64,000 nt of DNA from Cellulosimicrobium funkei (GTDB taxonomy: Bacteria; Actinomycetota; Actinomycetes; Actinomycetales; Cellulomonadaceae). Numbering within the stretch: the first letter of the stretch is position 1; the number at the start of each line of letters is the position of its first letter. Shown here one piece after another: positions 53,855 through 61,273 of the stretch. The translations under genes were made by a program, and so were the position numbers. The stretch covers positions 124,001-188,000 of the forward strand of contig NZ_JNBQ01000003.1 in assembly GCF_001019615.1 (NCBI RefSeq), written 5' to 3'. The notes under the pieces were generated by a model. The model was not told the origin of the DNA, searched no databases, and was given only the letters and a program-made list of their open reading frames with translations.

Positions 53855-54642
53855 CCACCATGACGATCCCCGGCGGCGCCGCCGCCCTCCCCGGGCCGCT
53901 GCGCCTCACCTGGCTGCACCTCAAGTACCAGTTCCTCGAGACGGTGCGCGTGCCCGTCGCCGTGCTGGGCAACCTGCTGTTCCCGGCGCTCGCGATGTTC
54001 TTCTTCGTCGTGCCGCAGAAGGAGGTCGCGCAGAACCCCGTCGCCGCGACCACGGCCGTCGCGTCGCTCGGCCTGTTCGCGATCTGCTCGGCGAGCCTGT
54101 TCACCTACGGGCTCGGCGTCGCGGAGGACCGGCAGCTCCCGTTCGACCCGTTCGTGCGCTCGCTCCCGGCAGGCCCTGCGCCGCGCATGGCGGCGCGCGT
54201 GCTCAACGGCGGGATCTTCTCGCTGTTCGGCCTCGTGCCGCTCATCCTCATCGGCTGGTTGTTCACCGACGCGAGCGTGACGTGGGGCCAGCTCCTCGCG
54301 GGCGTCGGGACGGTGCTGCTCGTGTCCGTGCCGTTCGTGCTGCTCGGCATGGCGATCGGCTACTCGCTGTCCGCGAAGGCCGCGCTGCCGGTCGTGCAGG
54401 TGATCCTCTTCCCGCTCGCGTTCGCCGGCGGCCTGTTCCTCCCGCCGTTCCTCTTCCCGGACTGGCTGGACGCGATCTCGATGGCCACGCCGACCCGCGC
54501 GGGTCGTGACCTGCTCGTCCAGGCGCTCACGGGCGAGCCGGCGTACGGGGCCGCATGGTTCGTCCTCCTGGGCTGGACGGTCGTCTTCGCCGCCCTGGCG
54601 GTCGGCGCCTACCGCCGCGACGAGGGCCGCCGCTTCCGCTGA
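53851..54642 (+). CDS. ABC-2 type exporter permease
   Basis: 263 residues with six transmembrane helices: LLFPALAMFFFVVPQ, a long helical pair with ASLGLFAICSASLFTYG, and the C-terminal ABC-2 signature region (VILFPLAFAGGLFLPPFLFPDWLDAISMATPTRAGRDLL). It pairs with the ATPase immediately upstream (ATGA overlap) and ends the operon before the palindrome at 54670. Confidence 0.9.
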   Translation: MTTMTIPGGAAALPGPLRLTWLHLKYQFLETVRVPVAVLGNLLFPALAMFFFVVPQKEVAQNPVAATTAVASLGLFAICSASLFTYGLGVAEDRQLPFDPFVRSLPAGPAPRMAARVLNGGIFSLFGLVPLILIGWLFTDASVTWGQLLAGVGTVLLVSVPFVLLGMAIGYSLSAKAALPVVQVILFPLAFAGGLFLPPFLFPDWLDAISMATPTRAGRDLLVQALTGEPAYGAAWFVLLGWTVVFAALAVGAYRRDEGRRFR

Positions 54643-54669
54643 GCCGGCCCCAGCTCGCCCACCGCAAGG

Positions 54670-54730
54670 CGCCGAACACGACCTGAGGGTCGTTATCCCC
54701 GGGATAGCGACCCTCAGGTCGTGTTCGGCG
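54670..54730. repeat. intergenic palindrome of the CGARCACGAC family
   Basis: Arms of 23 bp (54670-54692 and 54708-54730) are perfect complements, left arm starting CGCCGAACACGACCTG. The centre TTATCCC/GGGATAG continues the pairing with one mismatch, giving a nearly complete 61-bp palindrome between convergent ABC-permease and copA genes. It may serve as a bidirectional terminator or a REP-like repeat. Confidence 0.8.
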
Positions 54731-54793
54731 GCGGGTGGGGTCGTGCTCGGCGCCCGGTGAGGCCGGGGCCGCGTGGGGTAGGTAGGCCGTAGG

Positions 54794-57640
54794 TCAGGCC
54801 GCGCGGCGCAGGCGGAGCGAGTTCCCGACGACGAGGACCGAGCTGGCGGCCATCGCCGCCCCGGCGATCATCGGGTTGAGCAGGCCCGCCGCCGCGAGCG
54901 GGATCGCCGCGACGTTGTACGCGAACGCCCAGAACAGGTTCTGCTGGATCACGCGCAGCGTCCGGCGCGAGAGCCGGATCGCCGTCGCGGCGCTGCGCAG
55001 GTCGCCGCGGACGAGCGTGAGGTCGCTCGCCTCGATCGCGACGTCCGTCCCGGTCCCCATCGCGAGCCCGAGGTCCGCCGTCGCCAGCGCGGCGGCGTCG
55101 TTCACGCCGTCACCGACCATCGCGACGACACGGCCCTCGCGCTGGAGCCGCGCGACGACGTCGACCTTCTGGTCGGGGAGCACGCGCGCGACGACGTCCG
55201 TCTCCGCGATCCCGACGGCCCGCGCCGCCTCCCGCGCCGCGCCCTCGCCGTCGCCCGTGAGCAGGTAGGGCCGCAGGCCCAGGTCCTTCAGCTCGGCGAC
55301 GGCCTCGGCCGACGTCGGCTTCACCGGGTCGCGCAGCACGAGCACCGCGCGCGCCCGGCCGTCCCACGCGACGACGACGGCGCTCGCCCCCGTCGCCTCG
55401 GCGGTGGCGAACGCCTCGTCGAGTGCGGGGTCGCTCGCGACGCCCTCGCGCGCGAGCCACGACGGCTGCCCGACGAGCACGCGCCGCGCGGTGAGGCCCC
55501 CGCCCTCGCCGAGCGAGAGGCCGGAGTGCGCGGTGCGGACGACGGCCTCGACCCCGCCGCCCGGGGCGCTGCGGAAGTCGAACGCCTGGAGCGAGCCGAT
55601 CACGACGCCGTCGGCCCCCACGCCCGGGCTCGCGCCGGCGTCCTGGGGCGCCGGCACTGCGCTCGTCGCGTCCTGCGTCTCGGGGACGGGCGGCACCGAG
55701 ACGGTCCTCGGCGCCGCCAGGTCGCGGGCCGCTGCCGCGATCGCGCGCGCTATGGGGTGCTCGCTCAGGGTCTCGACCGCAGCGGCGTGCCGCAGGGCGT
55801 CGCGCGCGTCGTCCTGGCGCGACGTGTCGGCATCTCGTCGCGCCGGGGCGCGGCCGTCGGCTGACAGCGCGTCGAGCGGCACGGTGCCCGACGGCGTCAC
55901 GACCGCCTCGAGCGCCATCGCCCCCTGGGTGACCGTGCCGGTCTTGTCGAGCACGACCGTGTCCACGCGCCGCGTCGACTCCAGGATCTCCGGTCCCTTG
56001 ATGAGCACGCCGAGCTGCGCGCCGCGGCCCGTGCCGACGAGCAGGGCCGTCGGCGTCGCCAGGCCCAGGGCGCACGGGCACGCGATGATGAGCACCGCGA
56101 CGGCGGCCGTGAACGCGAACTGCGTGCCCGCCCCGGCGAGCAGCCAGCCGACGAGCGTCGCGACCGCGAGCACCAGCACGACCGGCACGAACACCGCCGA
56201 GATCCGGTCCGCGAGCCGCTGCACCGGCGCCTTGCCCGTCTGCGCCTGCGTGACGAGCCGCCCGATCTGCGCGAGCGTCGTCTCCTCGCCCACGCGCGTC
56301 GCGCGGACCAGCAGCGCGCCCGCCGCGTTGACCGTCGCGCCCGTCACGTCGTCGCCCGGGCCGACGTCCAGCGGCACCGGCTCGCCCGTGAGCAGCGACG
56401 TGTCGACCGCGCTCGACCCCTCCAGCACCACGCCGTCCGTCGCGACCTTCTCGCCCGGCCGCACGACGAACACGTCGCCCACCGCGAGGTCCGCGACCGG
56501 GACGCGCTCGGTGACCCGTGCGCCGTCGGCACCCGTGCGGGGAGAGCCGTCCGGCCCGAGCGCCACGCGCTCCGCGTCCTTCGCGCCCAGCTCGAGCAGC
56601 GACCGCAGCGCGTCGCCCGCGCGCCGCTTCGACCGGTGCTCCGCGTAGCGGCCGGCGAGCAGGAACGTCGTGACGACGGCTGCGACCTCGAAGTACAGCT
56701 CGGGTGTCCCACCCGAACCAGCACCGTGGTCGCGGGACGGGATCAGCGTCGGCTGCATCCGCATCCCCAGCTCTCCCGCGCCGCCGAGCAGCAGCGCCCA
56801 CAGCGACCACAGCGTCGCCGCGACCACCCCGAGCGACACGAGCGTGTCCATCGTCGACGCGCCGTGCCGCGCCGCGCGGAACGCCGCCGTGTGGAACGGC
56901 CACGCGCCCCACGTGACGACCGGCAGCGCGAGCGCCGCGACGACCCACTGCCATCCCGTGAATTGGAGCGCGGGGATCATCGAGACCGCGACCACCGGCA
57001 CCGTCAGCACCGCCGCGACGCGCAGGCGCTGCAGCAGCACGGCGCCTCGGTCGCGCGGACCCGGGTCGGGTCCGGCGGCGGGGTGGCCCGAGGTGCTCGG
57101 GCTACCGTCCGGAGCCCTCGTTCCTCGGGCTCCTCCCGCCAGGCCCGCCACGCCCTTCGCATCCTCCGGCCACCCCGCCGCCTCGGCGGCCGTCTCACCC
57201 TCGCGCGTGGCCTGCGGGTTCGACGGCTGCTCGGTCGGCTCTGCGGCCGTCTCGCCTCGGTCGGCCGAGGGAGAACCGTGGTCCACCGAGGTAGAGCCCT
57301 GGTCCCGCGAGGTGGAGCCCTGGTCACGCGAGGTAGATCCCTGGTCGGTGGGGGCGTGGTCGCGGCGGGTGGTGACGCGGGCGGTGTAGCCGGCCTTCTC
57401 GACCGCGGCGACGAGGTCGGCGTCGGTGACGTCGGACGCGAGGACGACGTGCGCGCTCTCGAGCGGGAGGTTGACGGTGGCGGTGACGCCGTCGACGCGG
57501 TTGAGCCGCTTCTCGACGCGCGCGACGCAGGACGCGCAGGTCATGCCCTCGATCGCGAGGTCGACCTCGGCGAACGGTCGGCCGTCGACGTCACCCGGCG
57601 GGGCGGCGGCCGTCGGGGTGGGCGTGGGCTGGGCGGTCAT
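54794..57640 (-). CDS. copA: copper-translocating P-type ATPase
   Basis: 948 residues. The N-terminal heavy-metal domain has GMTCASC (Cys35, Cys38). A long low-complexity linker of about 95 residues follows, including four 7-residue RDQGSTS-like repeats. Then eight transmembrane helices, with the ion motif CPC in IIACPCALGLATPTALL. The phosphorylation site is DKTGT, the nucleotide domain carries SEHPIARAI, and the hinge is MVGDGVNDAAALATADLGLAMGTGTDVA. It exports Cu(I) from the cytoplasm. ATG 57640 follows GAGGAG. It is last in the csoR-copZ-copA operon. Confidence 0.95.
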   Translation of the reverse strand: MTAQPTPTPTAAAPPGDVDGRPFAEVDLAIEGMTCASCVARVEKRLNRVDGVTATVNLPLESAHVVLASDVTDADLVAAVEKAGYTARVTTRRDHAPTDQGSTSRDQGSTSRDQGSTSVDHGSPSADRGETAAEPTEQPSNPQATREGETAAEAAGWPEDAKGVAGLAGGARGTRAPDGSPSTSGHPAAGPDPGPRDRGAVLLQRLRVAAVLTVPVVAVSMIPALQFTGWQWVVAALALPVVTWGAWPFHTAAFRAARHGASTMDTLVSLGVVAATLWSLWALLLGGAGELGMRMQPTLIPSRDHGAGSGGTPELYFEVAAVVTTFLLAGRYAEHRSKRRAGDALRSLLELGAKDAERVALGPDGSPRTGADGARVTERVPVADLAVGDVFVVRPGEKVATDGVVLEGSSAVDTSLLTGEPVPLDVGPGDDVTGATVNAAGALLVRATRVGEETTLAQIGRLVTQAQTGKAPVQRLADRISAVFVPVVLVLAVATLVGWLLAGAGTQFAFTAAVAVLIIACPCALGLATPTALLVGTGRGAQLGVLIKGPEILESTRRVDTVVLDKTGTVTQGAMALEAVVTPSGTVPLDALSADGRAPARRDADTSRQDDARDALRHAAAVETLSEHPIARAIAAAARDLAAPRTVSVPPVPETQDATSAVPAPQDAGASPGVGADGVVIGSLQAFDFRSAPGGGVEAVVRTAHSGLSLGEGGGLTARRVLVGQPSWLAREGVASDPALDEAFATAEATGASAVVVAWDGRARAVLVLRDPVKPTSAEAVAELKDLGLRPYLLTGDGEGAAREAARAVGIAETDVVARVLPDQKVDVVARLQREGRVVAMVGDGVNDAAALATADLGLAMGTGTDVAIEASDLTLVRGDLRSAATAIRLSRRTLRVIQQNLFWAFAYNVAAIPLAAAGLLNPMIAGAAMAASSVLVVGNSLRLRRAA
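57266..57349. repeat. 21-bp tandem repeats within copA
   Basis: Four consecutive 21-bp units (57266, 57287, 57308 and 57329), each a variant of CGAGGTAGAGCCCTGGTC plus three bases. They encode a repeating RDQGSTS heptad in the linker between the metal-binding domain and the first membrane helix. The unit length preserves frame, so copy number could vary without harm. Confidence 0.85.
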
Positions 57641-57690
57641 GCGGGTGACTCCTCGACGGGTGCTCGGGTGGGCACCGATGGCATGGCCGG

Positions 57691-58077
57691 TCAGGCGCGG
57701 GGCGGGACCTGGAGGTCGTACGTCTTCGTCGCGGGCGCGGGGTCGTCGCCCGTGGACGTGCTCGGCGCGGTGCCGCAGCCGCACGCGCACGAATGCGCCT
57801 CCTGCTTCTCGGCGGCCTGCTCGGCGTACTGGGCGGCCAGCGCGTCCTCCTGGACCTCGAGCGAGGCGACCTCGTAGCCGGCCTCGTCCACGGCCTCGCG
57901 CAGCGCGGCCTCGTCGAGCGGGTCGTCGGAGAAGACCGTGACCTCGGACGCGCCGCCGACGCGCAGCTCGACGCTCACGTTCTCGACGCCGGCGACGGCC
58001 TCGAGGTCCTTGGTGACGTGCGCGACGCAGTTGCCGCAGGTCATGCCGGTGACGCCCAGGGTGGTGACGGTGCTCAT
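57691..58077 (-). CDS. copZ: CopZ-type copper chaperone with Cys-rich C-terminal extension
   Basis: 128 residues. Residues 1-68 form an HMA domain with GMTCGNC. Instead of ending there, as typical CopZ of about 70 residues does, the chain continues with a helical acidic segment (EVQEDALAAQYAEQAAEKQEAHS) and the cluster CACGCG, a possible second metal site, then a Pro/Ala-rich tail. It would carry Cu(I) to CopA. It lies between csoR and copA with gaps of 24 and 50 bp. Confidence 0.88.
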   Translation of the reverse strand: MSTVTTLGVTGMTCGNCVAHVTKDLEAVAGVENVSVELRVGGASEVTVFSDDPLDEAALREAVDEAGYEVASLEVQEDALAAQYAEQAAEKQEAHSCACGCGTAPSTSTGDDPAPATKTYDLQVPPRA

Positions 58078-58101
58078 GGTGCTCCTCGGTGGTGGGGTGG
58101 G

Positions 58102-58440
58102 TCAGCTGCGGACGAGGCGGGCGATGGCGTCGGCGGCCTCCTTGACCTTGGCCGCGCCCTCCTGCTCGGACTGGCGGGCCGCGTCGACGACGCAGTGGCC
58201 GAGGTGGTCCTCGACGAGGCCGATGCTCACGGCCTGGAGCGCCTTCGTGACGGCGGAGACCTGCGTGAGGATGTCGATGCAGTAGACGTCCTCGTCGATC
58301 ATGCGGGCGATCCCGCGCACCTGGCCCTCGACGCGGCGCATGCGCTTGAGGTACGCCTCCTTGTCGGACGCGTAGCCGTGCGGACCGGTGTGGCCCGCGT
58401 GCTCGTGCTCGACGGCCGGGGCCTCGGTGGTGTCGGTCAT
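58102..58440 (-). CDS. csoR: CsoR copper-sensing repressor
   Basis: 112 residues. Helical DUF156 fold (RMRRVEGQVRGIARMIDEDVYCIDILTQVSAVTKALQAVSIGLVEDHLGHCV). The Cu(I) ligands are Cys54, His79 and Cys83, at the exact spacing of mycobacterial CsoR. A His-rich N-terminus (EHEHAGHTGPHG) may add metal affinity. It represses csoR-copZ-copA in the absence of copper. Two TACCC-N5-GGGTA sites lie just upstream of its ATG. Confidence 0.95.
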   Translation of the reverse strand: MTDTTEAPAVEHEHAGHTGPHGYASDKEAYLKRMRRVEGQVRGIARMIDEDVYCIDILTQVSAVTKALQAVSIGLVEDHLGHCVVDAARQSEQEGAAKVKEAADAIARLVRS

Positions 58441-58494
58441 GCTCTCCTCCTCGTCCAGGCGCGGTGCCGCGACCGCGGGTCGATCCTCGTCCTA

Positions 58495-58533
58495 TACCCC
58501 ACCAGGGTAGCCGATGGATACCCCCCTCGGGTA
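58495..58533. promoter_or_regulatory. csoR operator: two CsoR operators
   Basis: TACCC-N5-GGGTA occurs at 58495-58509 and again at 58519-58533, 24 bp apart, directly upstream of csoR. A minus-strand -10-like TATAGG (58491-58496) overlaps the first site. The pattern matches GC-tract CsoR sites with A/T edges. Confidence 0.75.
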
Positions 58534-58677
58534 AGTGTCTCGTCCTCGCCCGACGACGGCGTCGTGACACGTGTCATGGCCGCGCGGTGACGGGTCCACC
58601 TCCCGCGGTGAGCGGGCGCACTGTCGACGGCCCCGCACCGCCGGGAGGCTGGAGGCACCCACTACGAGAGGCGCACC

Positions 58678-59160
58678 ATGACCGACATCGTCACCGGGCT
58701 CCAGGAGCTCACCCAGGGCCTTCCGCCCCTGCTGCGCTGGGTCGGAGTCCTCCTCGCGGGCGCGATCCCGTACGTCGAGGCCGAGGGGGCGGCGGTCCTG
58801 GGGGTCGTGGCCGGGGTCAACCCCGTCGTCGCGATCCTCGCCGCCGTCGTGGGCAACGCGATCGCCCTGGCGGTCGTCGTCTGGCTCATCGGCGCCGCGC
58901 GTTCGGGCGTCACGCGCGGGCGGGCGGCCGAGAAGTCGCCCAAGCGACAGCGGATGCGCCAGGTGTTCGACCGCTACGGCGTGCCGGGCGTGAGCCTCCT
59001 GGGGCCCCTCCTCCTGCCGAGCCACGTCACCGCAGCAGCGATGGTCGGGTTCGGCGCGCCACGCACCCGCGTCTTCGCGTGGGGGGTCGCCGCGGTGACG
59101 GCCTGGGCCGTCGTGCTCGGCGTCGTCGTGCACCTCGGTGTGAGCGCGGCCGTCGCCTGA
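58678..59160 (+). CDS. small multidrug-export-family (DedA-like fold) protein
   Basis: 160 residues. Re-entrant-type helices in the pattern LLAGAIPYVEAEGAAVLGVVAGVNPVVAILAAVVGNAIAL, a basic cytoplasmic loop (RGRAAEKSPKRQRMRQVFDRYGVPGVSLLGPLLLPSHVTAAAMVGFGAP) and a final helix. This matches the small multidrug-export family (COG2426), in which Glu/Arg residues in the re-entrant loops are conserved. Despite the name, export activity is not established for most members. It is divergent from csoR across the CsoR operators and might respond to copper. Confidence 0.78.
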   Translation: MTDIVTGLQELTQGLPPLLRWVGVLLAGAIPYVEAEGAAVLGVVAGVNPVVAILAAVVGNAIALAVVVWLIGAARSGVTRGRAAEKSPKRQRMRQVFDRYGVPGVSLLGPLLLPSHVTAAAMVGFGAPRTRVFAWGVAAVTAWAVVLGVVVHLGVSAAVA

Positions 59161-59279
59161 CGGGCTGCGCGGCCCTGCCCGACGGCGGCCCGCGGCCCGG
59201 TCGGAGCAGCCCCGGTCACGGTGCTGTCACGGCCCCATCACGATTCGGAACTCGGCGCGCGAGGCCGCTGGCGCGCCCC

Positions 59280-59285
59280 TAGCCT
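59280..59285 (+). promoter_or_regulatory. -10 box (TAGCCT) of the DUF2330 gene, leaderless
   Basis: TAGCCT, then seven bases and the ATG; no ribosome site in between. This supports ATG 59293 as start over an upstream GTG at 59221. Confidence 0.5.
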
Positions 59286-59292
59286 CCCAAGC

Positions 59293-60393
59293 ATGGGCAG
59301 GGGAACCGGGGCAGGACGGGCGGTCCGCGCGACGGTCGTCGCGCTCGCGCTGGCGGGCGGGGCGGTGGTCGCGGCACCGCCCGCCGTCGCGTGCGCGTGC
59401 GGCGGGCTCGTCGACGGACCCGCGTACGACACGTCGGTCTCGCGGGAGACGGCCGTGCTCCAGTGGGACGGCACGACGGAGACGATGCTGCTGGAGCTCG
59501 ACGCGCTGTCGAACGCGCCGGAGGTCGGGCTGCTGCTGCCGACCCCCGCTCCGGCCGACGTCGCGCTCGCCGACCCGCAGGTCTTCCGCGAGCTCGACGA
59601 CCTCACGCAGCCCCGCGCCGTCGTCTCCGACCACCGGTGGTGGCCCGAGCTGGGGTTCGGCGCCGCGGGCGCCGACGGGGCGGGCGCCGGGGGCGTCGCG
59701 GTGCTCGACGAGGTCCGGCTCGGCCCGCTCGACGTCACGACCCTCGGCGCGACCGACGCCGGTGCGCTCGGGGCGTGGCTCACGGAGCGGGGGTTCCAGC
59801 TCCCCGAGTCGATCCAGACCGCCCTGGCGCCGTACGTGAGCGAGGGCTGGTCGTTCGTCGCCGCCCGGCTCGCGCCGGAGGAGGCGGCCGCGTTCGACGG
59901 GACGCTGCAGCCCCTGCGCGTCTCGTTCGCGAGCGGCTCGCTCGTCTACCCCATGCGCATGTCCGCCGTCGCCGACGACACCCAGAGCACGCGCACGTAC
60001 GTGCTGGCCGACCACCGGGTCGACCGCACGGACGCGACCGCCGCCGCGCAGGAGCCCACGGTCCGGTTCGCGGGGCGCGTCGACCCGGCGTCGGTGAGCT
60101 CGGACGAGCTCGCCGCGCTCCTCGCCGACGGCAGCTTCGTCACGTCGCACGAGCAGGTCTTCACCGACCCGGGGACGGAGATCGTCTCCGACTTCGTCTT
60201 CGAGCAGGCCGCGGCCGACGTCGCGTACGCGCCGACCTTCGCGGTCGTGGCCGACAAGCGGATCGGCCCGTTCTTCGCCGGTCCCGTCCTCGCGTTCACG
60301 GCGGTGCTGGCGCTGGCCGCCCTCGTGGTCTGGTCGGGCCGACGGCGGCGCGCACCCGCGCCGGCCCTCGCGCCGCGGCCCGCGCGGGCGTGA
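59293..60393 (+). CDS. DUF2330 domain-containing secreted/membrane protein
   Basis: 366 residues. Signal peptide ending near AVACACGGL, where the CACGG cysteine motif of DUF2330 starts the mature chain. The extracellular domain contains QWDGTTETMLLELDALSNAPEVGLLLPTPAPADVAL and a long beta-rich part. A C-terminal transmembrane helix (PVLAFTAVLALAALVVW) and basic tail anchor it. The family has no known role; a sorting or redox function of the cysteines is possible. It is followed by an HdeD-like gene 139 bp away. Confidence 0.83.
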   Translation: MGRGTGAGRAVRATVVALALAGGAVVAAPPAVACACGGLVDGPAYDTSVSRETAVLQWDGTTETMLLELDALSNAPEVGLLLPTPAPADVALADPQVFRELDDLTQPRAVVSDHRWWPELGFGAAGADGAGAGGVAVLDEVRLGPLDVTTLGATDAGALGAWLTERGFQLPESIQTALAPYVSEGWSFVAARLAPEEAAAFDGTLQPLRVSFASGSLVYPMRMSAVADDTQSTRTYVLADHRVDRTDATAAAQEPTVRFAGRVDPASVSSDELAALLADGSFVTSHEQVFTDPGTEIVSDFVFEQAAADVAYAPTFAVVADKRIGPFFAGPVLAFTAVLALAALVVWSGRRRRAPAPALAPRPARA

Positions 60394-60532
60394 CCGTTCG
60401 GCACGAGCGGGCGAAACGCGCGCTTCGCCGCGACACGCGGGATTTCTGGGTGTTCCATGGAGGCGAAGCGGGAGGCGACACAGGCCCCAGGCCGCCGGTG
60501 AGCCGGCCCGTCACCTAGCACGGGGAGTGACC

Positions 60533-61126
60533 ATGACGACGCAGGACCCGATCCTCACCGCCTTCTCCAGCACCGCGAAGCAGGTCTGGTACTGGCCAGT
60601 GCTCCGCGGGGTGCTCGCCATCCTCTTCGGCATCATCGCGCTCGCGTGGCCGGACAAGACCGCGGCCGTGATCATCTGGGTGATCGGCATCTTCGCGGTG
60701 GTCGACGGCATCGTCGAGATCATCGAGGGCATCCGGCGCCGCGGCACGGGCAGCGGCACCGCGTTCCTCGTGACCATGGGCGTCCTCAGCCTCGCTGTCG
60801 GCATCGTGCTGCTCGTGTGGCCGGGCAAGACCGCGATCGTGCTCACGTGGATCGTCGGGTTCTGGGCCGTCGTCTACGGACTGTTCCAGACCGTCGCGAG
60901 CCTCGACCTGCGCAAGGTGCCCGGCAGCGGATGGGGCTGGGGCGTCTTCGCCGGCCTCCTGGGCCTCGTCTTCGGTCTGCTCGTGCTGTTCAACGTCAAC
61001 GCCGGCCTCGTGTCGATCGTCTGGATCCTCGCGATCTTCGCGATCCTCTGGGGCGTCATGCTCATCGCGTTCGGCGTCCAGATCCGCTCGCTCGGCAGGC
61101 AGGCGGGCAAAGCCGCGACGTACTGA
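60533..61126 (+). CDS. HdeD/DUF308-family membrane protein, short form
   Basis: 197 residues, six transmembrane helices in three pairs (VLRGVLAILFGIIALAWPDKTA; GVLSLAVGIVLLVWPGKTA; GLLGLVFGLLVLFNVNAG), the DUF308 repeat pattern. Compared with the paralogue at 41281-42171 it lacks the long Pro/Ala-rich tail. ATG 60533 is preferred to GTG 60527 because GGGGAG lies five bases upstream. TAGCAC at about 60516 is a weak -10. Role unknown; the family is associated with acid stress in E. coli. Confidence 0.85.
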   Translation: MTTQDPILTAFSSTAKQVWYWPVLRGVLAILFGIIALAWPDKTAAVIIWVIGIFAVVDGIVEIIEGIRRRGTGSGTAFLVTMGVLSLAVGIVLLVWPGKTAIVLTWIVGFWAVVYGLFQTVASLDLRKVPGSGWGWGVFAGLLGLVFGLLVLFNVNAGLVSIVWILAIFAILWGVMLIAFGVQIRSLGRQAGKAATY

Positions 61127-61179
61127 CGCGCGGCACCACCCGCGCTGGTCGAGCCCGGCCGACCACGCGATTCCCCGCA

Positions 61180-61238
61180 GTCGAGCACGACATGGGTGTC
61201 GTTATCCGCCGGATAACGACACCCATGTCGTGCTCGGC
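61180..61238. repeat. intergenic palindrome of the CGARCACGAC family, near-perfect
   Basis: Arms of 27 bp (61182-61208 and 61210-61236) are exact complements around a single central base, with GTTATCCG at the inner end of the left arm and CGAGCACGACATGG at its outer end. It lies between the convergent HdeD-like and hemL genes. Sequence and size match the copies at 54670 and 29084. Confidence 0.85.
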
Positions 61239-61273
61239 GCCCTCCGGGTCAGGCGGGCGGGCGCCCGGCACGG

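Noticed and set aside
54670-54730. Long palindrome as a phage or plasmid attachment site
   Set aside because: The same sequence family recurs at two other intergenic places, and there is no integrase or tRNA nearby, so a repeat family or terminator is more likely.
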